A stretch of DNA of 64,000 bases from Chionoecetes opilio (GCA_016584305.1 JACEEZ010021699.1:150397-214396), one strand, 5' to 3'; shown: positions 34,157 to 45,870, counted from the first letter of the stretch. The notes: generated by a model from the letters alone, not told the origin. Made by a program: numbers and translations.

Positions 34157-34444
34157 TCATTGTGGTCAGAACGACCCCTTTATTGCTTTATATATAGTTA
34201 TTGGCTTGAAAAAAAAGGTGCAAACCAAAAAAAATGGAAAAAAGTAAAAAAAAAAATGAAATTTTTACCCAAAGTGCACTTAATGACCCCAAATTGACCC
34301 TAAAAGGTCAAATTTACAGGGGTACCCACCCTGGCCTAGAAGCTCACCCCATATGAGTATGATTCCACAGGGGTACCCAATTCTAACATGCAATGCCATC
34401 AAAACTTTTTTGAGAGCCCTTCCTGGGGGTTGGCCGGCCGTCTA
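34157..34444. repeat. Right terminal inverted repeat of element A
   Basis: Reverse complement of 31574-31846 with small length differences in the A/T runs and near the outer end (34405-34430). Confidence 0.9.
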
Positions 34445-34447
34445 TAG

Positions 34448-34824
34448 TCAGTTGCTGTATTTGCAATATATAAATACAGATGAGAGATGATGGGCCAGGG
34501 GATGTATTGACAGGCCGCGTGGGCCGCCCAAAGGCGGAGCGTGAACAGGTGTCATTAATAGTTCGAGGATGGCGAAGGTAACATACTTACCCTGAGGAGT
34601 GGGTTTGTTGAGGTCGTAGCCCGAGCGGTAGGCTAATTACAACAGGCTTGAAATGATAGGCAAGATCACTACAAAAAATATATATATACTCTACATAAAG
34701 TTTACATATAGCAGTTCACAGAGGATAACGTTGTAGAATAAGAACTTTTATAGTTAAGTCCTCTGGGGTTTTATCTCCGTGCACTTCCTCCCCCCCCCCC
34801 CCCACACACACATACACACACACA

Positions 34825-34893
<69 letters not shown>

Positions 34894-34947
34894 CAACCGG
34901 TATCAACCGGTGTCGGCCGGAGAGTGTTGAGTGGGGAGGAGCCTTCA
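34448..34947. repeat. Unassigned flank and (CA)n microsatellite
   Basis: 34448-34790 shows nothing recognisable. 34791-34803 is a C run and 34803-34892 is (CA)n passing into (TA)n. Confidence 0.85.
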
Positions 34948-35489
34948 GCTTTGCTATTATCTTACCTCTAACACGTAGAAACTCTAGTGGTAGAAAGAAG
35001 AAACACAGGCAACCTCATTATGCCCAGTAGGGCTGTTGCTGTCTGTACTTTTTTTTTTATTTCTTTGTATTTCTTTGTATCCCTGCTCCCTCTATTGTTT
35101 CTCAATGGGGGAAGTGTTTTTTTATCAACTATCAATTTTAATTGAAATTGTGTATGAGAAATAAGAAGGAGAATGAAGATGATTAAGAAGAGGAGAAATG
35201 ACAGTAACGAAGAAGTTACAAAACATAATGAATATTATAAGAGCTGGATGAGGAAAAGAAGGACAATGAAGAGCAGGAGGAGGAAGAGAGGAGAAAAAGG
35301 TAGAAAGACGACCAATCGATTTCTTAATTTCCGCTCTCAGGAAGCAAATGTCAAAGGTTTACTTTACAAAAGTGTCATGAGTGAAGCTGTGAGAGAGAGA
35401 AAAGAGAGAGAGATAGAGAGGGAGGGCATGAAAAAGGTAGAGAAAAAAAATACAAATACACGAATACATACACACGTAAGCAAGCAGCA

Positions 35490-35705
35490 GGGTATTGCGT
35501 AGTGTAGTGGTTAGCAAGCTTGGTTCACAACCAGGAAATCCCGAGTTCGATCTCCGGGCGGAGCGGAGAACTATGAGCAGTCTCCTTAAAACCGTAAACC
35601 GTGTCCACCCCTCAGTGAATTGGTACCGGGTTTAAGCTGGGGGTTTTGTCTCTCCTTCCTCCCGGTGTGGTGGCTTCTGCCCACACTAAGCACTAAGGAG
35701 ATAAT
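35490..35705 (+). repeat. tRNA-derived SINE segment
   Basis: A box GTAGTGTAGTGGTTAGCAAG, B box GAGTTCGATCTCC, then a body with GGTTTAAGCTGGGGGTTTTG and CTAAGCACTAAGG. The same segment is at 39706-39905. Confidence 0.75.
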
Positions 35706-36139
35706 ACAAAATGTAGATACGGACACGAGACAATACGAGTGTAGCTCAGACTCTGTATCAGACAACTAGGTAAGACAACTACTATATATAAATGCACACA
35801 CACACACACGCACACAGATACACAAACACACATCCGAATTGACCACAGTTTTATAAAACAAAATATACTCCTAAGTAATGAAAATACAAAATATCCACAG
35901 CAAGTATAATACTAATATTCATCAACTAAATTAATACACTGCAGCAAAATAAATCCTAAAGACCAATGACTATAGACACAAACTTGTAAGTAAACAACGA
36001 ATAACCTCTATTAACTAATTGCTTAACTTTTATGCATAATTTATACATTGAATATTGTTAGCCATTGATAATTATTCCTCATTAATAAACCTTTATCAAT
36101 CAATCAATAATTTACTCGGGGGGGGGGGGGGGGGGGCGT

Positions 36140-37030
36140 CGCCTCGCCCACCCTACGACGCCACTCATGGGGTTCACCACGCGCGAGTCCCCATGCAGGC
36201 TCCCTCCCCATACCAAGCAACTTTCGACAGGAAGCAACAACTTGCCCCAGCCAAGACCCTTGTGGTCGGTCGACCCCTTGGCCTCCTCTACGTCGGATTG
36301 TCTGTTACAGATACAACCCGATGGGAAGGATCGGTTTCAGGGTAGCGTGCCACATGGCCATATAGCCGAAGTTAGCGCTGACGGACTATGCAGGTAATAG
36401 GCCTCGATTCAGTCACACGGTGCAATCGCTGATTTGACACGTAATAATCCCAGTGATACCCCATGATTTTGCGAAAACACTTATTACCAAAGGCATCGAT
36501 TCGCCTCTTCAAGTCACTATTTTGTGTCCATGTCTCACAACCATAAAGTAAGACAGGGATCACAAGCGACTTGAGGATCCGGATCTTTGTCCTCCTGCAC
36601 AGGTACCGACAGATCCAAATACTCGTGCTGAGCGAGTCCATAACACCGTGGGCTATGTCAATCCGCCGTAAGACTTCTTGACGCGACCCGCCATCGTTAC
36701 GGACTGCGCTATCAAGGTATGTAAAACTTTCCAAGATCTCAATGTTTTCGCCGCACGCATGAACAGACTGTATTGTTTCATCTAGTAAGCCTCCAATCAC
36801 CTGGACCTTTGTCTTGAGCCAGGAGACCTCATGTCCCAAAGGCTTTGGCTCCTCGTGCAGCGCCTCGAGAGCCATCACCACGACCTCCAAGGGGGACTCA
36901 GCAAAGATAACTGCATCATCGGCAAAAACACGATCAGTGATCTTGGTGTTGCCGAGGGATGAATGCTCCACCATCACTTTGATCTATAACTTTGCCCAAT
37001 ACCTAGTCCATACAAATGTTAAAAAGTGAT
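36140..37030 (-). mobile_element. LINE 3' fragment (craniofacial-type, RT C-terminus)
   Basis: Minus-strand frame from 36977: NTKITDRVFADDAVIFAES (FADD box), VSWLKTKVQVIGGLLDETIQ, IEILESFTYLDSAVRNDGGS, YLCRRTKIRILKSLVIPVLL, YGCETWTQNSDLKRRIDAFG. After frameshifts the end reads GSWLGQVVASCRKLLGMG and HEWRRRVGEA, stopping at a C run on that strand (G run 36118-36137). This is a LINE type widespread in crabs and echinoderms. It is 5'-truncated near 37030. Confidence 0.85.
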
Positions 37031-37585
37031 GGGGCAATGACGTATAAGAGGTTCTAGGAGTGTAGTGAAGGCTGCAGGGTATGAGAGCAGCCAGGGTAGC
37101 GGGTAGCGAGCTGTAGGCAGCGTTGTCTATTCTATCACGTCCTCTTCAAGGACGCGCTCGGTGAGTGACAATGTGTACCTCCTTACTTGACGATGATGAA
37201 GGGATATATTGATAGGACTGTACACAGTCTAATTGTATTTGTATTTACACGTGAAGGGGGAAGCCAAGACAACAGGTCCGGCCAGCTCGGCCGAGGCCGG
37301 GGAAGAGAGAAGGCGTCCTCTCGCAGTGAGATATAGTGGGGAAGTGAGAATGGGGTCGCGGGTAGCAGGGTGACCTGAGCTTCCCGTAGACAAAAACTAG
37401 GCGCCAAGCGTACGTATACAGCCAGCGGTTGCCAGAATATCAACATATTAACATTACCAATACCACCATTACAAGGACGCACCCTTGCCTCACTCCTGTA
37501 TTCACAGGAAAGAAGCTGGATACACCCCCGCATTTCACAGCACTCTCAGTCCCTGAGTACAGACCAGTCATAAAACCAAATTGCA
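37031..37585. other. Unassigned sequence between the LINE fragment and the resumed repeat
   Basis: No coding signal that I recognise. It belongs to the insertion that splits the 34948 repeat copy. Confidence 0.5.
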
Positions 37586-37845
37586 GGAATCCTCTTTTGC
37601 ACATCATAAATTATACTACATATTACATCATTTGTAAAGTTTGCAAAAAGAACCTCCAAAGTATGGTAGGCATACTTGTGCTTATAGTGTTGTGTAAGGA
37701 CTCACTGCTCCACCACGTGCCTCTCCGTCTACATCTCCCCACACCTGCACAGCCGCTCTTCCAGTGGTAAGCGGCCCCGCCCGCGCCTATTCCAGTGCCC
37801 AGTATCTACTGCTAAGGTGTGGCCAGGCACTATAGACTTTGTACA

Positions 37846-38760
37846 TCTAATATACTATAGCAATAGCTGTGTGTCTGTCTGTCTGTCTATTTTGGGTACC
37901 CGAAACTGTAAATTCAAATTTGATGAGAGAACGCTATAAAAATTGCAAATAAATCGTAGGCGGCAGGCAGCTTGGCCCTATGTCGATTAAATAATTTTGA
38001 AGGGGAGTTTTGGGTTAAAACAATCCCCTGTGTTGAGCATAGGTTGTAAGCTATCCAAACTCTGCCAGGGTTCAATTTCTCGAAATTGTATACGACCTCG
38101 CGACCGAGCATCAACAGCTCCTCCGCTACTGTGCTCCTCTGTACTGCTACCGGCAGGCAGGACAGCCTTGTTTGCGTTAATATTTGCTTCTGACCATGAT
38201 TCACCATTAGTTTCAGGACCCACGATCACTTAATCGTGACTTAAGCTGTATACCGAAACTTGAATTTCCAATTGATTGTTCAATTAGTGTGGCATAAAAT
38301 GTCAATGTGATGCGTGCGTGGCATCGGTGCCAACGTGCTGCAGCTGCAGGTCATCACCGGACCGAGTCGAGGCGACGACTTTTACCTGTCTCGCGTACCC
38401 ATCATCACGCATGCAGCGTCTGGCACTGGATTCCGCATGCAGCATCTGCAATTTCCCATCCGTGTTGCATTTGCCATGACGATCAACAAGTGCCAGGGCA
38501 GGACCAAGAGCTACGTGGGAGTCTACTTGCCTACACCCGTGTTCACGCACGGCCAACTCTACGTCAGCCTGTCAAGGGTTGGCTGTGCGGATACAGTCCA
38601 GGTGTTGGCGTCCCGTGAAATCACACGGAACGTGATCTACCCCGAAACACTTTGACCATTGACCAGCCACAGCAGCAACACGATTGGAGTTTGCACTCAC
38701 ATTGTTGTCTAATATATACTACTACTACAAACATCAATACATGGGTCCGTAGGGCCCACA
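37846..38760 (+). mobile_element. Helitron-type insertion carrying a helicase fragment
   Basis: Boundaries come from comparison with the uninterrupted copy at 40685-40700. The left end reads TCTAATATACTATAGCAATA followed by GTCTGTCTGTC; the right end has a near-perfect hairpin TGGGTCC GTA GGGCCCA (38741-38757). The helicase end lies at 38290-38655. The left TC start fits a Helitron, but no CTRR end was found, so a Helentron-like variant or a lost end is possible. Confidence 0.6.
38290..38655 (+). pseudogene. Helitron Pif1-like helicase, C-terminal fragment
   Basis: The frame reads GIGANVLQLQVITGPSRGDD, LSRVPIITHAASGTGFRMQH, LQFPIRVAFAMTINKCQGRT, YLPTPVFTHGQLYVSLSRVG and ends REITRNVIYPETL. 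AFAMTINKCQG is helicase motif V-like and HGQLYVSLSRV is motif VI, both diagnostic of the Pif1-type helicase of Helitron proteins. The Walker A and B motifs and the Rep domain are missing, so it is a 3' remnant. The frame is open to its natural end. Confidence 0.85.
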
Positions 38761-38959
38761 ATTACTTGTTTTATTCTATGAAACTCATTTATTGGTTGTC
38801 AATGCGTGTAAATGTCGTGTGTAGTCAAAGTAGGGTTACGATCTTTGTACACAATACACGTCGATGCATTTGATTATCTTACACAACTTTTTGACTTTTT
38901 TAACAACAGACACATTTGGCGCTTCTTCTCTTACATTCTGCTCACAAGCTTTACTATCG

Positions 38960-39156
38960 GTGTGTTCGCTTAAATTTGTTTTCTTGTTGATAAACAAAAA
39001 GCGGATTATCATGCATACCAAACCTTTCATCCCACATTTTCTTGAAAAAATGATGTTGTTTATACAGCATAAGCAACGGGTAGCCTCCTGACTCAACGTA
39101 GCAAACAACGTTTGGAGTCGTCTTCCTCATCCCTAATAGCTGTTTCAGTGCCCAGT
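38960..39156 (-). pseudogene. LINE RT extreme C-terminus
   Basis: Minus strand: ADWALKQLLGMRKTTPNVVC, YVESGYPLLMLYKQHHFFKK, MWDERFGMHDNPLFVY and a stop near 38957. This is the end of the RT of the same minus-strand LINE whose earlier parts are at 40858-41110, 41590-41854 and 42748-44250. It is separated from 40858 by the truncated LINE copy 39157-40858. Confidence 0.8.
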
Positions 39157-39705
39157 CAGCTTTGCCATTATCTTACCTCTAGCACGTATAAACTATAGTG
39201 GTAGAAAGAAGTCACTCAAGCAGCCTCGTTATGCCCAGTAGGGCTGTTGCTGTATGTACCTCCTTTGTACTCCTTTGTATTTTTTTGTATTCCTGCTCCC
39301 TCCTCTGTTTCTCAACGAAGGAATTTTTGTTATCATCTATCAATTTTAATATTAATTGTGTATAGGAAAGGAGGAGGAAAATGAAAATGATTAAGAAAAG
39401 GAGAAATAACATGAAAGAAGAAGTTACAAAATATAATGAATATTATAAGAGGTAAATTAGGAAAAGGAGGATAAGGAAGAGGAGGAGGAGGAAAGGAGAA
39501 GAAGTTAGAAAGGCGGCAGATAGTTTTCTTAATTCTCCGCTTTAATTAAGGAAATGTCATATGTCTCACTCCTTGTGTCATGAGTAAAGGCTGTGAGAGA
39601 TAAAAACAAGAGAGAGACAGAGAGAGAGAGAGAGAAAGGGAGATAAAAAGAGAGAGAGAAAAACACACATACACGAACACATACACACGCAGACTAACCG
39701 CAGGG

Positions 39706-39905
39706 TAATCCGTAGTGTAGTGGTTACCAAGCTCAGAAATCCCGGGTTCGGTCCTCGGGCGGAGCGAATAAATATGAGCGGTCTCCTTAAAACCCGAGAC
39801 CCGGTCCACCAACCAGTGTATTGGTCCTGGGTTTAAGCTGGGGGTTTTGTTTCTCCTCCCTCCCGGGGTGGTGGCTTCTGCCAACACTAAGCACTAAGGA
39901 AGCAA
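39706..39905 (+). repeat. tRNA-derived SINE segment, second copy
   Basis: A box GTAGTGTAGTGGTTACCAAG, B box GGGTTCGGTCCTC, same body as at 35490-35705. Confidence 0.75.
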
Positions 39906-39991
39906 AAAAACATGTAGATATGGAGACGAGACAATACGTGTGTAGCTTAGACCCTGTAAAGGCAACTAGGTAAGACAACTACTATATATAA

Positions 39992-40150
<159 letters not shown>

Positions 40151-40857
40151 AACAGATAGATAGATTGATATATTTATTGACCACAGTTTTATAAATCAGA
40201 TATACTCATACGTAATGAAAATACAAAATATCCACAGCAAGTATAACACTGTAGTCCACAATATTAATAGTCATTAACTAAATTAATTGACTGCAGCAAA
40301 ATAAGTCCTAAGCACAAACAACTAAATACACAAACTAAAGTGAACAACGCATAACCTATATTATTTAAATATGCTGAACTTATATGCATAATTTATACAT
40401 TAAGTATTGTTAGCCATTTATAACTATTCCTCATTTATATACCTTTAACACATCACAAATTATACTCCATATTACATCATTTGTAAAGTTTATAAAAAGA
40501 TCCTCCTAAATATGGTAGGCATACCTGTGCTTTTAGTGTTGTGTAAGGACACACTGCTCCACCACGTGCCTCTCCGTCTGCATTCCCCCACACCTGTACA
40601 ACCGCTCTTCCAGCGGTTATAAGCGGCCCCGCCCGCGCCTATTCCAGCACTCAATCTCTACTGCTAAGGTGTGGCCAGGCACTCGAAACTTTGTAAATTA
40701 TTTTCTATGACACTCATTTTTTGGTTGTATCTGAGTGTAAATGTCGTGTGTAGTCAAAGTAGGTTTAAGGTCATTGTACATAATACACCTCGATGCAGCA
40801 TTTGATTATCTCACACAACTTTTTGAATTTTCTAGCAACACAGACCCATCTGGCTAT

Positions 40858-41110
40858 TCCTTCACTATGAAAGGAATGTCATTCTTCTTCTTTAAAACTG
40901 ATATAAACTTTAACACATGACATAGTTTGTTTTTTGCAAGTAGCTTGACAGCAGACGACACAGAACCGTCACATGGGAACGGTAAACCCAAGTACGTGTA
41001 ACTAGTACAGTGCTCGACCATCTGCCCGGCCAGTGGAGATCTGTGCAGGCGTACCAACACAAGCGAGTCCAAAACTGCATCAGTATTTTGACTGTTTTAC
41101 ACATATCTAA
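40858..41110 (-). pseudogene. LINE RT segment after the catalytic box
   Basis: Minus strand: MVEHCTSYTYLGLPFPCDGS, VSSAVKLLAKNKLCHVLKFI, LKKKNDIPFIVKE. In this LINE type it follows the FADD box by about 60 residues. 41111-41590 is an insertion or diverged stretch with no coding signal I recognise. Confidence 0.75.
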
Positions 41111-41589
41111 TTCCCTTTACTAGTCTAATTTATCATTTCTGCCATTAAATAATAGCTTAGTTAGTGTTCGCCACTTGTCTGGGGCGTTAATGTAGAAAAG
41201 ATGGGCCCGAGTGATGCTTGTGAGTATACTTGAACGGCCCGCCACCACTGCTCTACACAATGGCTGACCTCCATCTCCACCGCGGCTTACTCACCAGTTA
41301 ACACAACTGTATAAGGCCTCCTGGACCTAATTTTACCTTAATTATGACACGTGTGCATTCACAAGGTATGTATGTTACTCTCGGTTATGTTGAAAACTCA
41401 CCTGTAATGGTCTGGGAAGAAATATGATGGAATAAGGGCAGAGCGTGATGCATGGTGAACGCAACCAGTGGAGTGTTTTCAAATGATTCTTGCTTGTCGC
41501 CGTGCGGTGCAACGGGTCGAGAAAATGTCTTGCATATGGTCCATGGCCACCACCTACGCCAGCATTACCCCCCGGCATCCAAACCCGTT

Positions 41590-41854
41590 CATCATCATTA
41601 ACAGTTTTTTTGTCTGGGAACATTATCATAGGCCTTCGCGAAGTCTATACAAACTACAAACAATATAATTCCATTTACCCTAGCTGTGTTGGTAATAAGT
41701 CTGAGCGTCACTATATGCCCCATACACCGACGTTTCCGTTGTGCTCCCACTTGCTTTCTATCGGGTTTAAACCACTGACTCAAGCGTTCACACTAAACCA
41801 TCTCCTACCATTTGTCAATATAATTTATAACACTTATTCGACGATAGTAATTAG
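41590..41854 (-). pseudogene. LINE RT palm segment
   Basis: Minus strand: LSQWFKPDRKQVGAQRKRRC, HIVTLRLITNTARVNGI, LFVVCIDFAKAYDNVPRQKN. The FAKAYD box is the RT motif with the first catalytic Asp. The solo LTR (41855-42747) splits it from the upstream part. Confidence 0.8.
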
Positions 41855-42747
41855 TGTGGAAATTATCCATCAACCACCCTCTCATAATTGGTAGAGTGGT
41901 GGTTTTGTTTCCCCTCTCCCCCTTGTGAGTGAGGTATTTTCCGCTCGTCATAGGGGGAGTGTGAGTAGGAATGTATATATAATTTAAATGGTAATGGGTA
42001 TAATTAAGGTAATTTAAGTAAATGATAAGTACTGGGGATAATATAAATTAACATTCCCAGTAATATTAAGCATTTGCACCTTATAATTAGCACCTTGATT
42101 GGAGCGACTGGCTATTGGTCGTCGTCATAATATTTGTTCCTATCCTGCATGTATTTGTGGCAGGTATTGGTAGGGGTGCGCCTCGCCGCCACCACGATTG
42201 ACACGTGTAGGTAGGATTTGGGCGGCGATCGCAGCCGCCCACTCGGATAATCAGTACACTCCAGGCATCTGTGAGGATAACATCTATTGTTAATATAGAC
42301 GTGCTTGTCTATAAATACAAGTACAAGTCCACTGCAGACCCTCGCCTTAATAACATCTCTTACTAATATATACGTGCTTGTATAAAGAAGAGATTTGTAC
42401 ATACGTTAATTGTACATATAAGTGATAAACCAATAGGACGTGTTAAAGTCAACACAGTGATTATAGCTTCGCGTCATGGATAACTTGGTGTGATAACCAC
42501 TTGACGCCATCCACAATAACTCCACCTCCGCTTCTGTCATTCACGGGCGGCCTCGATCCCGGCGACCACTTCGGATCACACGTCATGCAGTATTAATACA
42601 AGCCTACAGCCCATTTCAACCCACTATCCACCGATAAGTATCCTAGTTAGTTGATTAGCTGGGGTAATGTGTCGGGAGATAGACATGGGTTTGATTGATT
42701 AGGTAAGACCTCACATTAAATATATGTATGTGACATAAATTCCCACA
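41855..42747. mobile_element. Solo LTR (893 bp), second member, with perfect 5-bp target duplication
   Basis: In reverse orientation to 19254-20084: on the minus strand it starts TGTGGGAATTTATG and ends GGATAATTTCCACA. ATTAG flanks both ends (41850-41854 and 42748-42752). Shared internal words include GGATACTTATCGGTGGATAG and TACAAGCACGTATATATTAG. Confidence 0.92.
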
Positions 42748-44250
42748 ATTAGGATTGATTTTATCTTCTCATGAAAATTACAAAGACTTTGGCTCAAATT
42801 CATGCATCAGGAAATACACCAGACATAAACATGTTGAATAATGTGGCAAGCTGGCAATAGTGTGAACAAGTCAAATAGCAATCCACTGGGCTGGCAATAG
42901 TGTGAACACAACTGAGGGATTACCATCTGGCCCACAAGCCTTGTCAACCTTCATCCTTCGTATCTGATTTTGTACAACTGAGGGAGATATGGGTTCGTCC
43001 ATGGCAGGGATACTAACATATGTAGTCACGCTGGGTTCGTCATAGTGAGTAGTTTGTGGAGGGTTCGTTACTTCTTCAAAGTGGTCCCTAAACTCTGCAT
43101 CACTTGGAAAAGTACCATCCTAATAAGCTGATGCATCATAGTCACCCTACCAATTAATGGCTTTCCATATCCTTGAATCGTCGTCATCCTCCAGTAACCT
43201 CTCCCATCTTCCTAATTCCATAATATCTACACGCACTCTCTCCTCATTCTCGGTAACACTGGTCTTAGCACACACGTACAAAGTGTGTTAGAAGTTGCTA
43301 ACATAAGAATTAAAATCATCATCTCGTATGCATGACATTTGTTGTGTGATATTTATCAAAATACTATAATTGTTGATCTTATAGTACTTAAAGGATTTTC
43401 GATCAATATAGACACACGGGGGTACCCGTGTCTTCGTGCCGACCTTCGTCGCTGCTCTTCGTTCCAAAATATATCCCTTTTATGGTACCCTTCATCAGTC
43501 GTTCGTCGTTCGCCGCTCGACCTTCATCATGACTGATGGTACGGGGCCTAGTGTCGTTGCCCGACGTAGATTACCAGGGTCAACCCCTGTGCTAGTAATT
43601 CCCATGATTATCGGGGCGTGGTCAAAAGGGAGGTAACTACGATGCACCACAAACAAATTATTAACGGAGTCTAATAACTGGGGTGATACAATACACACAT
43701 CTAACTCAGAGATCCATACATCAAGTTTGCGGTACGTCATGTCACTCACAAATGCTTGTCAAATGTCTTCAGATTGTTTAACACCATCACTTATTATCAA
43801 TACAGATAGTAGACAGTATTTCAGCATTATCGTTAGACACATTAAAATCATCCATTCTGGATATTCCTATCTGGATAGGAATATAGGTTTGCTCATGACA
43901 TTTGTACAAATGGTAAAAATGTTCTAACACTCTTACCGAACCTTGCATTCATATCACCTATTATGTTCTAACTCTCTTACCGAACCTTGCATTCATATCA
44001 CCTATTATGATGTAAGCATTACACATGTATTTATAATCAAGCTTTTCCAAAATAGCGGCACATTATTCGTAGGAATAACACTGCGAATCACTTGGTGGTA
44101 TGTAGCAAACCCAAACAAAACACCATAGATGTTCCGAAAATGTGGCACACTTGATCCCCAACTTTCATATCAACGTCCCTGCACTAAAGGAGCGATACAT
44201 TTTCTTACAAGCACCATCGTACCTCCTCTGTCAGCTGATCCCACGGCCTT
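42748..44250 (-). pseudogene. LINE endonuclease and N-terminal RT
   Basis: Minus strand, 5' to 3': an endonuclease with RGGTMVLVRKCIAPLVHDVD (about 44230-44170), then NDNAEILSTICIDNKLMVLN, MTYRKLDVWISELDVCIVSP and LPFDHAPIIM (Asp-His pair at the end of the active site), around 43830-43590. Then the RT linker (RLLEDDDDSRIWKAINW, 43200-43150; SDAEFRDHFEEVTNPP; MDEPISPSVVQNQIRRMKVD, KACGPDG, 43110-42940). Frameshifts are frequent. The same endonuclease is repeated in the tandem duplicate (50717-51860), where the frame is better kept. The left edge of the tandem unit (43109) falls in this gene. Confidence 0.78.
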
Positions 44251-44703
44251 GCTTCAAAGGCTACGTACCCAGGTAAATGACCGGGTACATCTGTCTTTAC
44301 TTCATTAAAACCAACTCCATCATACACATAATAGTTGGCTTACACTTAACTTTTACAACTTAGTACATACCCTATTTATGATCCAGGATATTACTTTAAT
44401 TTGACTTACTTGCTGTGGATAATAAAAAATAAACAGGACTTTCCAGCTATCAATTACTTCACCATCCTTGTACACCTTACGTTCTCGCGTATCGAGGCGG
44501 ATGACACACCCAATAATTATTATCTGGCTTCTCCTTCTCAGCTTTCTCCACATCCCGCAGCCTCCACCACTCTTTCCTGACAAAAGGTTGGACATCCTTC
44601 TTTATATAAATTGTCTTGACGTTGTCGCTTGCTGTCTTCAAACGACTACTGTTCTCCAAGATGCGAATTCTCTGGTCTTTATCAGCCAGTTAGAAGTATG
44701 GTA

Positions 44704-44752
44704 CGACACACACACACATACATACACACACACACACACACACGCACACACA

Positions 44753-44809
<57 letters not shown>

Positions 44810-44862
44810 ACACACACACATACACATCCATACAAACATGCACACACACACGGACACACACA
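44704..44862. repeat. (CA)n tract, unit 1
   Basis: Imperfect CA repeats with CATA and CACG variants; the copy in unit 2 is 52311-52471, slightly different in length. Followed by (TAC)n-like sequence to 45068. Confidence 0.96.
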
Positions 44863-45559
44863 GTGTCTACTACGTTTACTACTACCACGACTACTACTAC
44901 TTTAGTACTACTTCCCATTACTGTTATTACTGTTCTTTTACTACTACTGCTGCTACCATCAATACTGCTACTGCCACTGCAAATACAAAATAGTTGATTG
45001 CTGCTGCTACTGTTACTACTACTATTGCTATTTTACTACAATCGCTATTGCCTCCATAACTACTACTATAGTCCAGTAATTAAATAGCAGAGGTTTGACA
45101 AAATTGCTTTATTTTGTTTCTGAACTGATTTTGACTGGAAATTAGGTTTAGCCATTATTAAGTTTAAATTAAAAAAAAAAATTCATAAGTTAAAAAATTA
45201 AATATTTTAAAAAGTTTTAGTCATAAATTAAGTTTAGGTACTAGCCAGGATAACAAATCTACCCTGATCTGCTCACTGCTAGTACCCCAAATTTGCCGTA
45301 ATCCAAGATGGCCGACATCACGGGTACCGAATACCAAACATTACCATAGCTTCCAAACTAATAGAGCTATAAATGCAAACAAAGTGTCTAATCCTATGTT
45401 TTGGGGGTCAGATAATTCATTTACAGCGTCTTTAATAAGATTGAGATGTTTTTAAAGCTTGATTGTGACAAGACTCCCTGATTACATAGCACATGTAACT
45501 AAATGACTAGACAACTCGTACTACCTATAATCTAGTCAACTTGTACTTATCCACATCAT

Positions 45560-45870
45560 ATATGTATAACTTAATCTAAAATCCTGAGAGCATAGTCATC
45601 CAGAGACTCTGCTTCCTGTTCACTGCATCATTGGTGCAGGTGATTTCCTTGCAGTAACCACAAGTCAGTGTACAGGGCATGATCTAACCCAATGAATTAA
45701 ACAACTCAAACTACCTACGTACAGTCTAGTCTATTTAAACTTATGCACATCACATTCCCAAATCTAACATCCAGACAGTTTAATCATCCAGAAGCTCTGC
45801 TTCACTGTTCACTGCAGCATTTGTACAGGTGATTCCTTTGCAGTCACCACAAGCCAGGGTGCACAACAGT
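45560..45870. repeat. Partial tandem duplication of the CXC coding end
   Basis: 45560-45690 and 45740-45870 share an order of words (CATCCAGA...CTCTGCTTC, GTTCACTGCA, CAGGTGATT, TTGCAGT). The outer copy is a decayed duplicate downstream of the stop. Repeated in unit 2 at 53169-53479. Confidence 0.75.

Larger units (their letters stand above)
31574..34444 (-). mobile_element. PIN-nuclease/CXC DNA transposon (element A) with long TIRs
   Basis: A 2871-bp unit bounded by inverted repeats of about 280 bp (31574-31846 and 34157-34444). Outer ends are TAGGCGGCCGGCC and, on the other strand, TAGACGGCCGGCC (12 of 13 match). TAG on each side (31571-31573 and 34445-34447) is a candidate 3-bp target duplication. 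The only gene is the minus-strand PIN/FEN1-like nuclease with a CXC tail; no DDE transposase is present. XPG/FEN1-type nuclease genes inside TIR elements are a feature of the Academ superfamily; assignment to it is my inference. Confidence 0.7.
34948..38955 (-). mobile_element. LINE 3' region, first copy, broken by two insertions
   Basis: Pieces 34948-36090, 37586-37844 and 38761-38955 align in order with the continuous second copy 39157-40858. The inserts are a LINE (36140-37030 with flanks) and a Helitron fragment (37846-38760). On the minus strand this region follows the stop codon of the LINE coding end at 38960-39156, so it is the 3' untranslated region of that LINE. It contains a tRNA-derived segment on the plus strand at 35496-35700. 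Confidence 0.7.

Noticed and set aside
37914..38229. Overlapping minus-strand frames of 80-97 residues in the Helitron insertion
   Set aside because: No domain recognised; likely non-coding Helitron sequence.
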